This document shows positions 1 through 12,079 of a stretch of DNA of 64,000 nt, piece after piece (within the stretch, counting starts at the first letter, position 1; every line of letters begins with the position of its first letter). The position numbers and the translations under genes were made by a program. Origin of the DNA: Moringa oleifera (lineage: Eukaryota; Streptophyta; Magnoliopsida; Brassicales; Moringaceae). The notes below the pieces were generated by a model. The model saw only the letters and a list, made by a program, of their open reading frames with translations. It was not told where the DNA came from and made no database searches. The DNA lies in NCBI GenBank assembly GCA_021397835.1, contig JAJFZO010000537.1, forward strand, positions 2,480,001 through 2,544,000, in the 5' to 3' direction.

Positions 1-1049
1 GCTGATAAGATGTCATTCGACTTACCATGAAGTTAGCTCAACTTGAAAAAATAAAAGGCTCTAGATAAAGATCTAATTTATCATTACCTAGTTTTTCCTT
101 CCATTTATTTTTACAAATTTTCTCATAAAAAGGAATATATAAAACCACTACCTACTAGAATGGAAAAACAATATCCATGCTTATCTACTGTACAACTACT
201 TATAAAAATGCTTCAAGTACCTTTTATTCTTCTCAATGACTCACTTGGAATACAAAAAACTGACTTGAGCGATAATACTTTTTTTTTTATTTTGTAAATT
301 CTTTGAAACTCTTTGCTCTTAGACAAGCACATAAGAATTTTTTAAATGATACCATTTGACATCATCTATGAGAATTTGTTTTACAAGTTATGCCTCACAA
401 GAAGAATAATTTCATAAGAACTCAACTACAAAGAGATCCATAGTCAATAAGAATATATCATCTAAATATGTCAAGATGTTTTTTTTTTTTTTTGGACGTG
501 GATGCAGTGAGGGATGATAAATAAACAAATATAAGATTCGTGCCTTAGAGTAACAACTGTAATAATAGAAATAACAAGTTAAGCTTTCGTAGAAGCAAAT
601 GGAGGAGACTGTAACATTTCGACACTGCACAAATCCCTAAATATAATCATCAAGACCAATGAAGGGAATTTATGATTGATGCACCAAGTCTAGACATGAT
701 GAAGCTTCTCCCGATCACCATGCTTAAATCTAAGCACTGGTTTACTAGTGACACCTAACTTGCTTGAGGTTGGATTACTGCCCAAGTAGCCTCAACCTAG
801 ACAATAACGAGGAAATGTTAAAGCTTTAACAATCCCATGCTATGATCCTAGCGGAGGATCCAACCTACCTCCACCTTTAAGACAACATATTAGTAGTATT
901 TTTAGAAGAATTTAAATGAAATCGGAGAAAAAGTGAGACAATAAAAGAAAGGAAATCAAGAATCATCTATGATGGTAAAATAAATAGAGATAAAATTATT
1001 CTTTCAAGGATACTATAGAAAAGCCAATTCTAGACAATACCCATTAGCC
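1..1049. other. intergenic, no gene recognised
   Basis: AT-rich DNA with poly-T runs (about 480-494) and no open frame longer than a short spurious one. No domain or RNA gene could be recognised. It probably belongs to the decayed retroelement whose gag begins just downstream. Confidence 0.5.
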
Positions 1050-1600
1050 TTATGTTTTGGCTTATGATGACAACTCAAATGCTTGAGTCCATGTCAAGCA
1101 CTTCAAGAATGTGTTGTTGTTACAAAATGTTTAATACATACTAAGTGCAAACTTTTCTCGCCAACTTTGATTGGTGATGTGTTGGATTGGTAACATGCTC
1201 TCAAACTAGCTTCCATCATATCATTGGAAGATTTTGCCATATAGTTAGCCATACCTTTCTTAGGCAAAATCAAGATGCAAAGAAATATTAATGACCTTAA
1301 AGCTATGAGATAGATTAAAGATGAAGGGTTATGAGATTATATTAACAAATTTACAAAAGAAATTAGCAATCTATTTGATGATGTAATACAACTAAATGAG
1401 CATAATCAAAAGATCTATTACATGTCTTAGCATTAATTACAAGAGTAAGAGCTAAGAGGATTTTAGAAGTACTTAATGGGTTTATTTAATATATCTAGAT
1501 TGATTTCAAACATATTCTGAGAAGGATCCAAAAGAAAATCAAAGTTTAATCAACATAAGTAAAATAGTTTGTAATTACAAGAGATTAACTTCATGATTTA
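1050..1600 (+). pseudogene. Ty3/gypsy gag relic
   Basis: Conceptual translation across frameshifts and stops resembles the capsid (retrotransposon gag) domain of plant Ty3/gypsy elements. Recognisable stretches are a YDDNSNA-like start near 1065, a DVLDW-like capsid motif near 1175, KDEGL.DYINKFTKE near 1318-1360 and a VRAKRILEVLNGF-like C-terminal stretch near 1445-1485. Many stops look like C-to-T or G-to-A changes (TGG to TAA or TAG). It would have been the structural protein of the particle. Its 3' part is also present in two further copies in reverse orientation downstream. It is long dead. The family call is by eye. Confidence 0.72.
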
Positions 1601-2010
1601 TGCAGCTTAATGTGTGCAAAGTTTTATTACAAAATATTTACTTTTCAAAAATTATCATTAATATTTGTTATTATTTGCTTTTTAATATAGAATTTTTTTA
1701 AAAAAATTAAGATATTTCTTTTTGTTTTAAGATATTCACTTTCTAGTTTTTTATTTTTTCTTTGTCATATTTAAATAGAGCACAAGCTTTATGAGAGAAA
1801 AGTTTGATGGAATTAAAATATTTGTAAAGTTACTTTCTCTTTGGTTCTTCAAAGAGGCATGTGAACTTAATGAAAATTTTTATGGCATCAACCTTTAATT
1901 TATCAATGAATCCTCTCATTATTGATTGTGGTGTCTTCATTATCTTAAAATGCTTGTTTTAACATATGTACTGAGTCATAATTTTATATAGATCTTTTTT
2001 TAGAAGATCT
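1390..2010 (-). repeat. gag-3' repeat, copy A (left arm of inverted repeat)
   Basis: Read on the minus strand, this segment matches 2240-2850 over most of its length, for example the blocks AATCTATATAAAATT, CACCACAATCAAT, ACAAATATTTTAATTCCA and TTACTCTTGTAATTAAT. It includes the C-terminal part of the gag relic plus AT-rich non-coding sequence. Copies A and B face each other and could form a long imperfect hairpin. Confidence 0.7.
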
Positions 2011-2205
2011 TGAAGATATGAATCTTTCCAAAAAAAAAAAAAAAGGAACTAGGCCCAAAATCAAGATAAGTCTCCTAGATCTTCTAAGAATAGATCTTTA
2101 AAAAAAAAAAAAAGATCTTGAAGATATAAATCTATCCCAAAAAAAAAATGAGGCTCAAAATCAAGATAAGCCTTCTAGATCTCTTAAAAATAAATCTTTT
2201 ATGAA
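2005..2205 (+). repeat. two tandem ~108 bp units
   Basis: Two head-to-tail units begin with AGATCTTGAAGATAT at 2005 and 2113. Each continues through an A-run, AAAATCAAGATAAG and a TCTAGATCT-type block. They lie at the centre of the inverted repeat formed by copies A and B. Confidence 0.7.
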
Positions 2206-2239
2206 ACCGCGACACATTGCTTATAATGAATTTTTAAGA

Positions 2240-2850
2240 TCTCATAGAAATAAATCTATATAAAATTGTGATACATTGTTTATATTAAAGCAAGAACCTT
2301 GATATAATGAAAACACCACAATCAATTATGGAAGGATTAATTAACAAGTTAAACGTGAATGCCACAAAAATTTTCAATAAATTTACATGTTCTTTAAAAA
2401 ATAAAAAAAGAAACAACATCACAAATATTTTAATTCCACCGAAGTTCTCTTTAATAGAGCTTGCCCCCTCTTTAAATAGGGTTAAGAGAAAATATAAAAC
2501 TAGAAAGCAAATATCATAAATTTTTTTAAAAAATCATATATTAGAGAGTAAATAATAACAAATATTATTGACTATTTTTAAAAAATAAATATTTTATAGT
2601 AAATCTTTAACCCCATCAAACTTCATAAGTCTTGCAGTTAGTCCCTAAAATCAAGTTACTTTAATTATATTGATTAAGTTATGATCTCCTTTTGGACCAA
2701 TATCAAGATATGTACTATTTTAGAATAGATATCTTGAATTAATCCACTAAATGCTTCTTGAATCCTATTAACTCTTACTCTTGTAATTAATCTTATTAAG
2801 ACATGTAATAATCTTTTGATGATACTCCTTTATTCGCATCATTCCCTCTC
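2240..2850 (+). repeat. gag-3' repeat, copy B (right arm of inverted repeat)
   Basis: It is the inverted partner of 1390-2010 and the direct partner of 3270-3890. Its last ~200 bases, read on the minus strand, carry the same gag C-terminal remnant as copy A. A TTTAAATAG element near 2473 resembles a TATA box, but no transcript can be inferred. A 70-codon open frame (2307-2519) sits in it and looks spurious because it is not conserved in the other copies. Confidence 0.7.
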
Positions 2851-2859
2851 TTTTGAAAC

Positions 2860-3230
2860 AAATTGGTGTTCAAATCTTTGCTAAAAAGTAATAAAGCACA
2901 TCGAATCATATCATTTATATTGCTTCAGTAGTAGTTTTTTAATTATTTGTAACACAATTTTCTTCCTTATGCTTTTCTTTTCTTTTCTTTTCTATCTTTT
3001 TTTTTTTTGGTAACATAATTGAAAGCAACCACATTTTCTTTTTTTTCTTTCACAATTTTTTTTTTGTACAGCACAACATAAAAGCTATTACTGTTTTTTT
3101 ATTTACATTTTTTTGGCATCACAATTTAAAGCTTAACAGCTTCCTTTCTCTTTTATGCATTGAATTGAGAAAAAAACAAAAATAAAATAGAAAAACTTGA
3201 AATTAGAGCAAGTTTTGATACTAACTGATA
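2860..3230. other. T-rich spacer
   Basis: Pyrimidine-rich spacer between repeat copies B and C with repeated TTTTCTTTTC tracts (about 2970-3065). Nothing coding is seen. Confidence 0.5.
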
Positions 3231-3269
3231 ACCTCACAAATGAACGAAAACTCAAAATCAAGATAGATT

Positions 3270-3890
3270 TTCAAGATCTCCTAAAAATAGATCTATATAA
3301 AATCATTACCCATTGCTTATGTTGAAGCAAGAAACTTAATAGAAAGATTTGATTAACAAGGCTAAGGTAAACACTACGAAAATTTTCGACAAGTACACAT
3401 GTTTTCTAAAGAGCTAAAAAGGAAACAACATCACAAATATTTTAATTCCACTAAAGTTTCTTCTAACAGAGCTTTCACATTTTTAAATAGCTAAAAAAAT
3501 TATAAAATTGAAAAGTAAATGTCTTAAAATAGAAAAGTAAATATTCTAAAATCGAAAAGGAAAACCTCATACTATAAAGCAAATAACAGTAATATTATTG
3601 ACCATATTTGAAAATAAATATTCTATAGTAACTTTTTGCGCACATTAAGCTTTATAAATCATGCAACTAATTTCTTGTAATTTAGCCACTAGAAATAAGT
3701 TGTTTCAATTACATTGATTATGTCTTGATTTTTTTTTGAACTCATCTCAGAATATGCACTATTTTAAAGTCATCCTAGATATATTAAATCAACCTATTAA
3801 GTGTTTCTTAGGTTCTCTTAGCTTTTACTTTTACAATTGGCCTAATTAAGATATGTAATAAATCTTTTGATAAGGCTTTTTTTTTTCCAC
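3270..3890 (+). repeat. gag-3' repeat, copy C
   Basis: Third copy, in the same orientation as copy B. Shared blocks include AGATCTATATAAAAT, ACAACATCACAAATATTTTAA and ATGTAATAAATCTTTTGAT. It is more diverged, with extra repeats of an AAATAGAAAAGTAAAT-like segment near 3515-3560. Confidence 0.65.
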
Positions 3891-4640
3891 ATCATGACAT
3901 TGTAGTCTTAGCAACATGTAAGAGACTCCCACTTGACCTTTATTTCCAATCATTTTAGATAGAGTTGAAATGGTAGTCTTAGTTGAAAAGATAGTTAAAA
4001 GGAAGAAATTAAAATGGTAATACTTGTATCTTTCTTCAACATTAAGGATAAAGTATAGAAAACTAAAATGAGTAATCAAGACCAAGTTGGGAGAAAAAAG
4101 AGATGGTTCAGATTGGATAAGGATATAGAGAAGTGAGACTGACTTTATACATCATTGAATACTAACATGTGATATATGTTGTTGGTGATCATGGATATTC
4201 ACTTAATCTAATGGCCTTGCCACATGGATCTTAGTACTGAGAAAAATTTAAACAAATTCTATTGTCTTCATTGATAATACAAGTGTGACACCAAAAAGTG
4301 CATCCAATTAAAGCAAGAAATTGAAGTGTTGATTGAAAATAGATATTTACAAAATTATATCAAGAACATCAAATAAGGTAAGAAAGTGTCGAGCTACAGG
4401 ATCGAGAGAAAACCCTAGCATAGGGTGTCAGACGTGATAAAGGATAACAAGTAAGTCTTTCAAAAAAGTAGCCTAATGATGACTAGCCTAGCCTTCGAAG
4501 GCCATGAAGGGCAAAATGTTGCAATATGATCTCGGGCAGACCTATACCTAACATCTCCCGCAAGAGAAAATCCTAGGCTATTGATAATGTAAATTATGTT
4601 TAGAATATGACTACCCCTATAGTGATCACTTTTTCAAAGA
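3891..4640 (+). other. retroelement interior, no domain recognised
   Basis: Moderately less AT-rich than its surroundings and in the position expected between gag and protease of the adjoining Ty3/gypsy relic. No zinc knuckle or other domain could be read with confidence. Confidence 0.35.
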
Positions 4641-4649
4641 ATGTCACAT

Positions 4650-6830
4650 GGTCATATTTTCTCTAGATGGTTACTAAATGTGATGTATACTAGTGGACAT
4701 CAACAACTTAATAGATAATCTATTTAATAATACTTTTTTTTTTTTATAATAGAAAGCACTAAAGAATAACTTAACCCTTACCTTCATGCTTTGTTACATA
4801 GATTCATAAATGAGTCAATTTCAATTGGAGGCATGATCACTCTCCCAATGACTATGAGAAAGAAGCCCTATCAAGTTACAAAAGTCTTAATTTGACTAGT
4901 GTTCAAGGTTAGCTCAAGATATAATATTATATTCAACAGATTAACCCTTAATACTTTCTAAGCTATGTTTGCAATCTGTAACTTGTCATGTATTTCCCCA
5001 TTCTATCTGAAGTAGTTGAAGTCAGGGAAAATCAAAAGGTAGCTAAAACTTGTTATGCTACCATGATGAAACAAAAAAAGAAATGGTTAACATGGGCCAA
5101 TTAAATAATATAGATCTTAAGGATGAGTTATCCAAGGGTGAGCTAGTGGAAAAGTTACACAGGATTAGTATTTGAAAGGGTCGTTACTTTCAAATTAGTA
5201 TAGGGCTAAGTAAAGAAGAAAAGCATAAGCTAGTTTTTATTTGACCACTTGTATGTTTTTGCATGAGTACCCATAAATATGCCAAGAATAAACCTATAAG
5301 TCATTTATCATTAACTTTTAGTTGATTAAAAATTCAAATTAGTCAGGAAAAAGAAACATATTTATTTTTCTAGAAAGACAAATGACCATAAAAGAAGAAA
5401 TAAATGAGCTTTTGATCATAGGATTCATCAAAGAGGTCCATTATTTACACTAGCTTGCCAATGCTATCATGGTAAAAAACACTTATGGAAAATGAAGGAT
5501 AAGCATAGATTTTATTGATCTAAACAAGACTTGCCCCAAAAACCCATACTTATTACCCATGATTAAGCAATTGATTGATGATAATATCATAAGGCACTAG
5601 TTGTTAAGTTTCATGGATACTTTTTACGATATAACTAGATAATGATTGAACCATTAAATTAAGAAAAAAATAATTTGTTAATCGACTAAGACATTTATTA
5701 TTATAGGGTTATACTTTTATGTATCTAAAATCTTAGAGATATACGTTAGAGGTTTATCAATAAGGTCTTCCATGATTAAATTGGTTGTAACATGAAAATC
5801 TATGTAGATGATATGACTATTAAGAGTTGAGCTAAGGAAGGGCACATAGTTTATCTCATGGAGGCTGTTATGTCTTGAGACTGTATTGTAAGAAGCTAAA
5901 CCCTTCTAAGTGTGCTTTAGGTGTGGCCTTACAAAAAATTTTGGGATTATATATATGATCACATTCAGAGGAATAAAAGCCAATTCATGCAGTTCTTGAT
6001 ATATTGATCCCTCAAAATGTAAGAAAGGTCTAACATTTAGCAATTAAGTTTATTGCTTTAAGTAGATCCACTTCCAGATCTGTAGAGAAGAGTATGCCTT
6101 TCTTCAAGGTTCTTTATAAGATAACTAGTTGCAATTGGATTTTGGCGTGCTAATAAATTTTTGAACAACTAAAATAATATTTGATTTCCCCACCATTATT
6201 TTCAAGCTCAATTTGATTCAAAATTTTTCTTATAACTAGTCGCTTCAGAATCAGCCGTCCACTTAGTATTATTAAGGAAAGAATGCATAATACATAATCT
6301 AATACATTATCCAAGTGTTATAAGGGGTCACAGTGCATTAATCACCTCATTAAGAAGTGGCATTAATGTTTTTGATTTCAACATGATAATTATGCTTGTA
6401 ATTCCTAACACTTAAAATCATTATCATCCTAAACCTAAATATAAGATAGATTTTCATGGCTTCAGTGCACTTGACAAATTAGTAAATAAGGTAATTGAAC
6501 TAAGTGAACTCATTGTAGAGTTTCAACTTTGACAGTTAATGAAAGGCCAAGTGCTGGTAGATTTTTCAGTAAAGTCTATAACAGAAATTCGTATGAATAA
6601 TCAAAGATTATCAAGATGAACATTACGAGTTGATGGTTCATCTAACAAGGTTGGCAACAGTGTAAGAATACTTCTTATTGTCCTAGATTTTGTTACAATA
6701 AGATATGTTTTGGTTTTTAATTTCTAACTTCAAAATAATGTGCAAAATATGAAGCTAAGATTGCAAAACTAAAGCTTTGATGAAAAATTAGGATCAAACA
6801 ATTATGAGTAGATCATGGGGGAATATGAGA
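4650..6830 (+). pseudogene. Ty3/gypsy pol relic: protease, reverse transcriptase, RNase H
   Basis: This reads as a polyprotein fragment once frameshifts and stops are allowed. Protease-like sequence lies near 4680-5080, with an LVDI..S-like active site near 4693 and a YNxIxxRxTLN-like block near 4925-4955. The reverse transcriptase N-terminus begins near 5240, followed by an IDFxDLNKxCP-type block near 5508-5535, SFMD near 5610 and the catalytic YVDD near 5795-5806. A KLNPSKCALGV-like thumb block lies near 5898. RNase H begins around 6625 with VDGSSN. No single frame is open, so it encodes nothing now. Most stops are explained by transitions (CAA to TAA, TGG to TAG or TGA). The block order identifies Ty3/gypsy rather than copia. 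Whether it belongs to the same element as the gag at 1.05-1.6 kb is an inference from strand and order. Confidence 0.85.
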
Positions 6831-6839
6831 CCAAGGAGA

Positions 6840-7600
6840 AAAATATGTTATAGTACCATGAGATCATGGGGGAATTGAAGCACTTGAGGACACTACTATC
6901 ATCATTGTGGAATAGTTAGCTTATCAAAAATAATAAAGTATCCTAGGTTCAATTTAAGTGGGAGTATTTTACTAACTCATGTTAAAGTAGGATGCTTCTT
7001 GATAACATAGTTTACTTCACTCCTTCCGTTACATAAGCGATATGTATGCTAGGAATAAGCAAGACATGGAACAATTCATAAAACATTACTACAAACAAAG
7101 GATCAATAAATATTATGAATACTAAAACAATTGAAATCAAGATTAAACCTCAATTTTTTAAACCAAAAAATAACTCATGTTTAATATTTGACTCGACTTT
7201 CTTGACAATATCTAGTGGAGTTCCTAAGTTATCACGATAGGTTTTTAATTAAGGGAACCTCAAAGTAATATGGATAAAACTTTTTATTGATTTATTGGAA
7301 AAAATAAAAATGAGGAATTGTGACCAATCTTTTTTTATAGCATGACTCGATATTGAAAATTTGTTTATTTTCGAAAACTATTTGTTAAAATAATAAAAAT
7401 AAATAAAAATAAGATTACATTAGGCTTTTAAAACCAAAACCAAAGGCAGGGATTAGTTACATGTGGGAAGGATTAGCACTTCTACAATGCCTAGTGATTA
7501 ATTCAAATTAACCATGATTAGTTCTCAATTTTAAAATTCATTTCATGTCTAAAGTTGATTCTTCAATATATATTAAAAGAAACTTTAGTAATATGTGTGT
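6840..7600. other. no gene; expected integrase region unreadable
   Basis: This is where the integrase of the preceding pol relic should lie, but no HHCC or DDE signature can be read. AT-rich sequence with short spurious frames. Confidence 0.4.
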
Positions 7601-7609
7601 AAGAATGAA

Positions 7610-7990
7610 AAAAAATGTGAAATTATTTTATAGTTTTTTAAAGAATATAAATGTTTTTCCACTTGTTTCATCTTTTATTTCTAAAACCAGAGATATTTCT
7701 TATACATTTCTTAGATTAAAGATATGAAGGTCTCTCACTTGTTCAACCTTTAATTAAAGAAAAGATATTATATTTTTCCCAAAAAATATAAATATCTCAC
7801 CCTTTCTTCATCTTTAATTCTTAAAATAGAAGATATTATATTTTTCATAAAAAATAAGGCCTCACCCTTATTTGACCTTTAATTCTTAAAACAAAACATA
7901 CACACACACACACACATATATATATAGTCATGGGGAATATAAAAGGTCTCATCTTTGTTTAACTTTTAATCCCCTAAAAAAAAAAGACAT
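7610..7990. repeat. degenerate tandem repeat, ~65-75 bp period
   Basis: About five imperfect units carry a CTCACCCTT..TTCATCTTTAATTC-like core, at about 7658, 7732, 7796, 7861 and 7947. They are separated by GATATTATATTTTTC-like sequence. A (CA)n(TA)n microsatellite (about 7900-7926) interrupts the array. Confidence 0.6.
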
Positions 7991-9990
7991 CTTTTATGAT
8001 TTGTGTGAGGTAGTAATGTGATGATATTCCACTAAAATGAATAATAAAATTACATAAAAATAAAACATGGATAATGACTTTAACGTCCATTAATTATAAA
8101 TCTAAAATGCAAACAAAGAATATATTAGCTTTTAAGTATTTAGATCTAATCCTCAAATTCAAATTTTTAATCTTATTAATTGAAAGTGGAATTAGACATT
8201 GACCATATAAACAAATGCATTATTTTCATTCATTTTTGCGAAGGATCATTTTATTAAGGAATATAAAAATCTATCTGGTGACACATGTTTATATTCCCAA
8301 TAAAAAACTAAAACATTTCTTTTCTAAAATAGTTTTGATTAGAAAACTTAAGGTTTCTCCCTTGAGCTATCTCCATTTTTTAAAAGACCAAAACATTTTT
8401 ATCCATTCATATAGTAGTTTTTATCAATTAATTTCATAATAAGTTCTTATAGTATTATCCTTATTTGATTAGATGAAAACTTTCATTTCCTTTTATTGCT
8501 TTCCTATTTTCTTTTTCATCTTTGAGCTATCTCATGCATTTTTTTAGGGGAAAAAGGAAAAAGAAATATAATATTAACGTTGATATGTTTTAGAAGAAAA
8601 AAAATAAACAAACAAGCATATCCACACTAATAATACTTTTCCATATCATTTACAATTTCACATCCATCATTAATAGATAACACTAAATATCAAGTAGTTA
8701 GCAACCTTGTATTACTCTATTTTTCAAAGCAAAAGCTAAAACATGCAGAGACTAAACACGCTTGCAACGATATTAGTAAGCATAATAGTGGTTTCACAAA
8801 GGGGAAGCCAAAATCAACAAAATTACCTATCTATTTTCAAACCTTGACCACCATATAATAAAGAAAACACAAGACAAAAGTCTACCAAAGGTTTCATATA
8901 AACAAAATACAACTAGTGAAATAGAATCTATATTAATGTAGATAGTGAAGAATGAGCAGGGAAAGGAATGTTATCAATAGATCTGATAGTAAGATACAAT
9001 GAGCGAAAAAGGGAAATGAGTTACAATATTGTAAAAGAACTTAAGAGAAAAAGATAGGAAAAGCTCTCTTGTTCCTCTATCTAAGAGAAACGCTTCTTAA
9101 GAGGGAGAAACCTTCTACTAAGAAAGCATAAAGGAAAATATATCTTACTGTGTAAACTAGAAAGAAAAATTTGAAAGTAACTCCTTACCCAAGTAAAGAA
9201 AAAAGATGTCTAAGTGAAAAGAAAAGCCTTAATGATAGTCAAAAAATTCAAAGCTATCTTTCTTATTTGGTGTTCACCTTTTTACTGCTAAATGAGCTTC
9301 TTTTTAATTGAATCTCAAAAATAAGGATAAAAGGTAAGGGACTAGTGAGCAAGAAAAAGGTGTAATGCACCTCTATAGCAGTTTTTGAGAGTTATTTTAC
9401 CATAGGCCTAAAAAAACATGTTTTATCTTAAAGCTCGAGAGAATCTGATATGAAAAAGTAAGCTACATAACTTAAGAATCATTAAGCTTGAAAAGCTTAG
9501 CTTGGGTCATCTTTTAAATATGTCGACATCAAGATCGAGACAAACTTGATGTAAATTAAGAAGATTTAAACATGAGTTTCACATTGAGATCATGATATAG
9601 GTTCAGATCAATATATGATTTTAGGTTCAAAATTTTGCACGTTTATTATACAATGATGCCATTTTGGCAAATCGTTCCTCATCTCACTATTTTAATCCTC
9701 TTAGGAACATAGCATCATGCGATTACCTTATGTTAGAAACGTGCCTATCAAGCAGTATCTCTCTTTTAATTTTTCCTATCAAGACATAATTTTTTTTTTT
9801 TTGTCTTAGCATATTTCAAACTTTCATTTTCTATTCAGTGACTCTTAAACTTTTTATTCTCTCTTAAAACTTCTTATTGCCACTAGTTTTTCTCATCAGT
9901 CATTAAGCACTATCACACTACTTCTTTCTTCAACGATTTTTTCATTGATAACTTTTTTTTATTTTCTTTTGTCTACGTTTTCTTAGTTTT
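7991..9990. other. AT-rich, no gene recognised
   Basis: Short frames only. Nothing resembles a conserved domain or RNA gene. GA-rich stretches lie around 8950-9230. Confidence 0.45.
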
Positions 9991-9999
9991 GGGTTATCG

Positions 10000-11722
10000 A
10001 ATATAGGTGAAACAGGTCCATTAACCTTTTCTAGCAAAAAATTAAAGAAGTTTAGGGACCTTTACTTAATCTCCATACTAGTGAGCTAGATGTACATAGT
10101 GGAAACATTTAACTGTGGAAACTTTTTCCTCAAGGAACAACTTCAAACATCAGATAGATAGGGGTAAACCACTATCATTTCATCACTTCTTCTGGCTGAG
10201 TTCCAAACTTGCTGAAATTCGTTTTTCGATTTGAATGAGGCCAATAAAGATCAAGAATTGAAAGGAGATTAGGCTTAAGATCGAAGAGTATTGGGCAAAG
10301 CTAAATGATACTAAGATCTTTATATCGAGGGTAACTCAATCATCTAGATATGACAGTTAACCTACCTGATCTACCCATGTGAGGGTCTTTGATCCATACT
10401 TCTCTTACTTACCCATGCAATTAGGTCTCGAACTTTTTGCCTTAACAATATTTATTGTTTCCTAAAAATATGACTTAGGTAGTGATTAAAATCCATGTAT
10501 TTGTGGGTCTTTCTGTTTAAGTCTGAATGAACGCTTAATTATGTTCTTTAGTTTGTGTAGACTTAGATTTGACTATGGCACACCAAATATCCCGATCTTA
10601 AAGAATGAAGAATAATGCTAAAGCTCCATAAGGAACAACTTCAAGCTCAACTAGTCTGGCTTCAAGCTTAAGTACAAAAAAAGTTATCAATAGGCCTCAT
10701 GAGGAACCTACTAAGAGGAGAGCAAGGAAGGCCCTAATTTACTACATCGACTAGGAGGTCATGGTGATGGTTGATCATACTCTAAATTATTTAGAGGCCA
10801 AGGGTAGTGAGAATGTGTTTAATGAGCCTTTACCTAAACTCTTGATCTACTTAGCTAGAAATCAACTTGTGCGAAAGTGACAAATCAAGATTGGGGACTT
10901 GATCCAATAGTTAAAGGTGGGATTGACCTTGATGCGCTAGTTCATTCTACCTAATGATTGGGAGCATTGCCAAGCTCATGGAAATGTTAGGCTGGTAGCT
11001 AACATGGTGGTTAACTTGGTAGAGGTACAATCTTTTGATTTCTTTTTCTTCTCATTTCTTTTCTTTTAAGTATGCTTAATTAGATCTCTATATTCAAGCC
11101 ATGCAACATGTGGCTTTAGCGATTGAAAGGTAGAGGTCTTACAACACTCAAGGCCTTAAACGAATTTATTGAGGTTGACTGATCAACAATTTAGATTGTG
11201 AATTAGGTTAATGGGCTTTAAGTAAAGCTCAATAGTTTAACCTTGGCCTTAGTTAAGAAGACCTAGCCTTGGCCCAAGCTTTGAGCGATGGCTAATCAGC
11301 ACATCTACCACAAGTGTGAAGAGCTCATGACGTGGCATCTAGATGAAATTTCTTGAGCTAAGGAAGAGGCATATCAAAAGTTCAATGTTAAGTTCTTGGG
11401 CAACATAAAATATAAAGAGCTACTAAATTAGGACTTGGCCCCACTATATTGGCACATTCGCATTGAGGTAAGAGATGAGGTCCATATCAAGTACTTCAAT
11501 CTAGAACTTAGTTTCATATATGTGAGCACTGCTTCAAGCCTTACCATTAACACCATCCTTATCTTTGTTGCTCTTGTTATAGCCACGCTTAAAGTACTCA
11601 TGCTAGAGGCTCTTATCATTCCTACTATCATTATCGTTGTTATTGCTCTTATTACTACTGATGTTGCTCTTGTCCTTACTATTGTTGATGTTATTTTTAC
11701 CCTTGTTGTTCTTGGTGTTTAG
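10000..11722 (+). pseudogene. retroelement accessory ORF relic (putative gypsy-type transposon protein)
   Basis: Translation across frameshifts gives a protein of the type carried as an extra ORF by some plant Ty3/gypsy elements. The middle part (about 10690-11035) contains an NYLEAKG stretch, LARNQLV and a KIGDLIQ..K block, followed by alpha-helical, coiled-coil-like sequence. The C-terminal part (11435-11722 is open) has DLAPLYWHIR..VRDEV, then a (Y/F)xxLxLSF-like motif and a hydrophobic, Ala/Val/Thr/Ile-rich tail. The N-terminal part before 10560 is poorly readable. It is broken by several stops and frame changes. Six other segments of the window carry the same protein type. Function in the element is unknown. 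Confidence 0.6.
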
Positions 11723-12079
11723 GTTGCTTCTTCTAATGTTCCTACTATTAAAGGTTCCTGATTTGTGAAGACTTATTGCATTTTCTAGTTTGTTGGTGAT
11801 GAACGTTTATTTGGATATTTAGATTTAATAACTTCCTAAATTTTGAGTTTGAAACTTATCTTGTTTTTTATCATCCGTTATTTCTTCTGTATGCAATTTC
11901 TTTACTATATAAAATCGGTTAAATATGCATGATAATTAATTTGAACAAAATTAGGTGTTTAAAATTTTAGCCTAAAATCTTTAATGATGAACTTAATAAT
12001 CTAAATCTTTTGTTTTAAGATAGTATCCACATGAATGAGTTAAAATATTTGACCTTAAGCAAAAGTTAAAGTGTGTTAC

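Noticed and set aside
661..890. Possible tRNA or 5S-like stretch near the left end
   Set aside because: Short GC-richer sequence, but no cloverleaf, A-box/B-box pair or rRNA similarity could be made. No tRNA or rRNA gene was recognised anywhere in the window.
11428..11631. Minus-strand frame of 67 codons
   Set aside because: Antisense shadow of the accessory-ORF C-terminus, which makes better sense on the plus strand.
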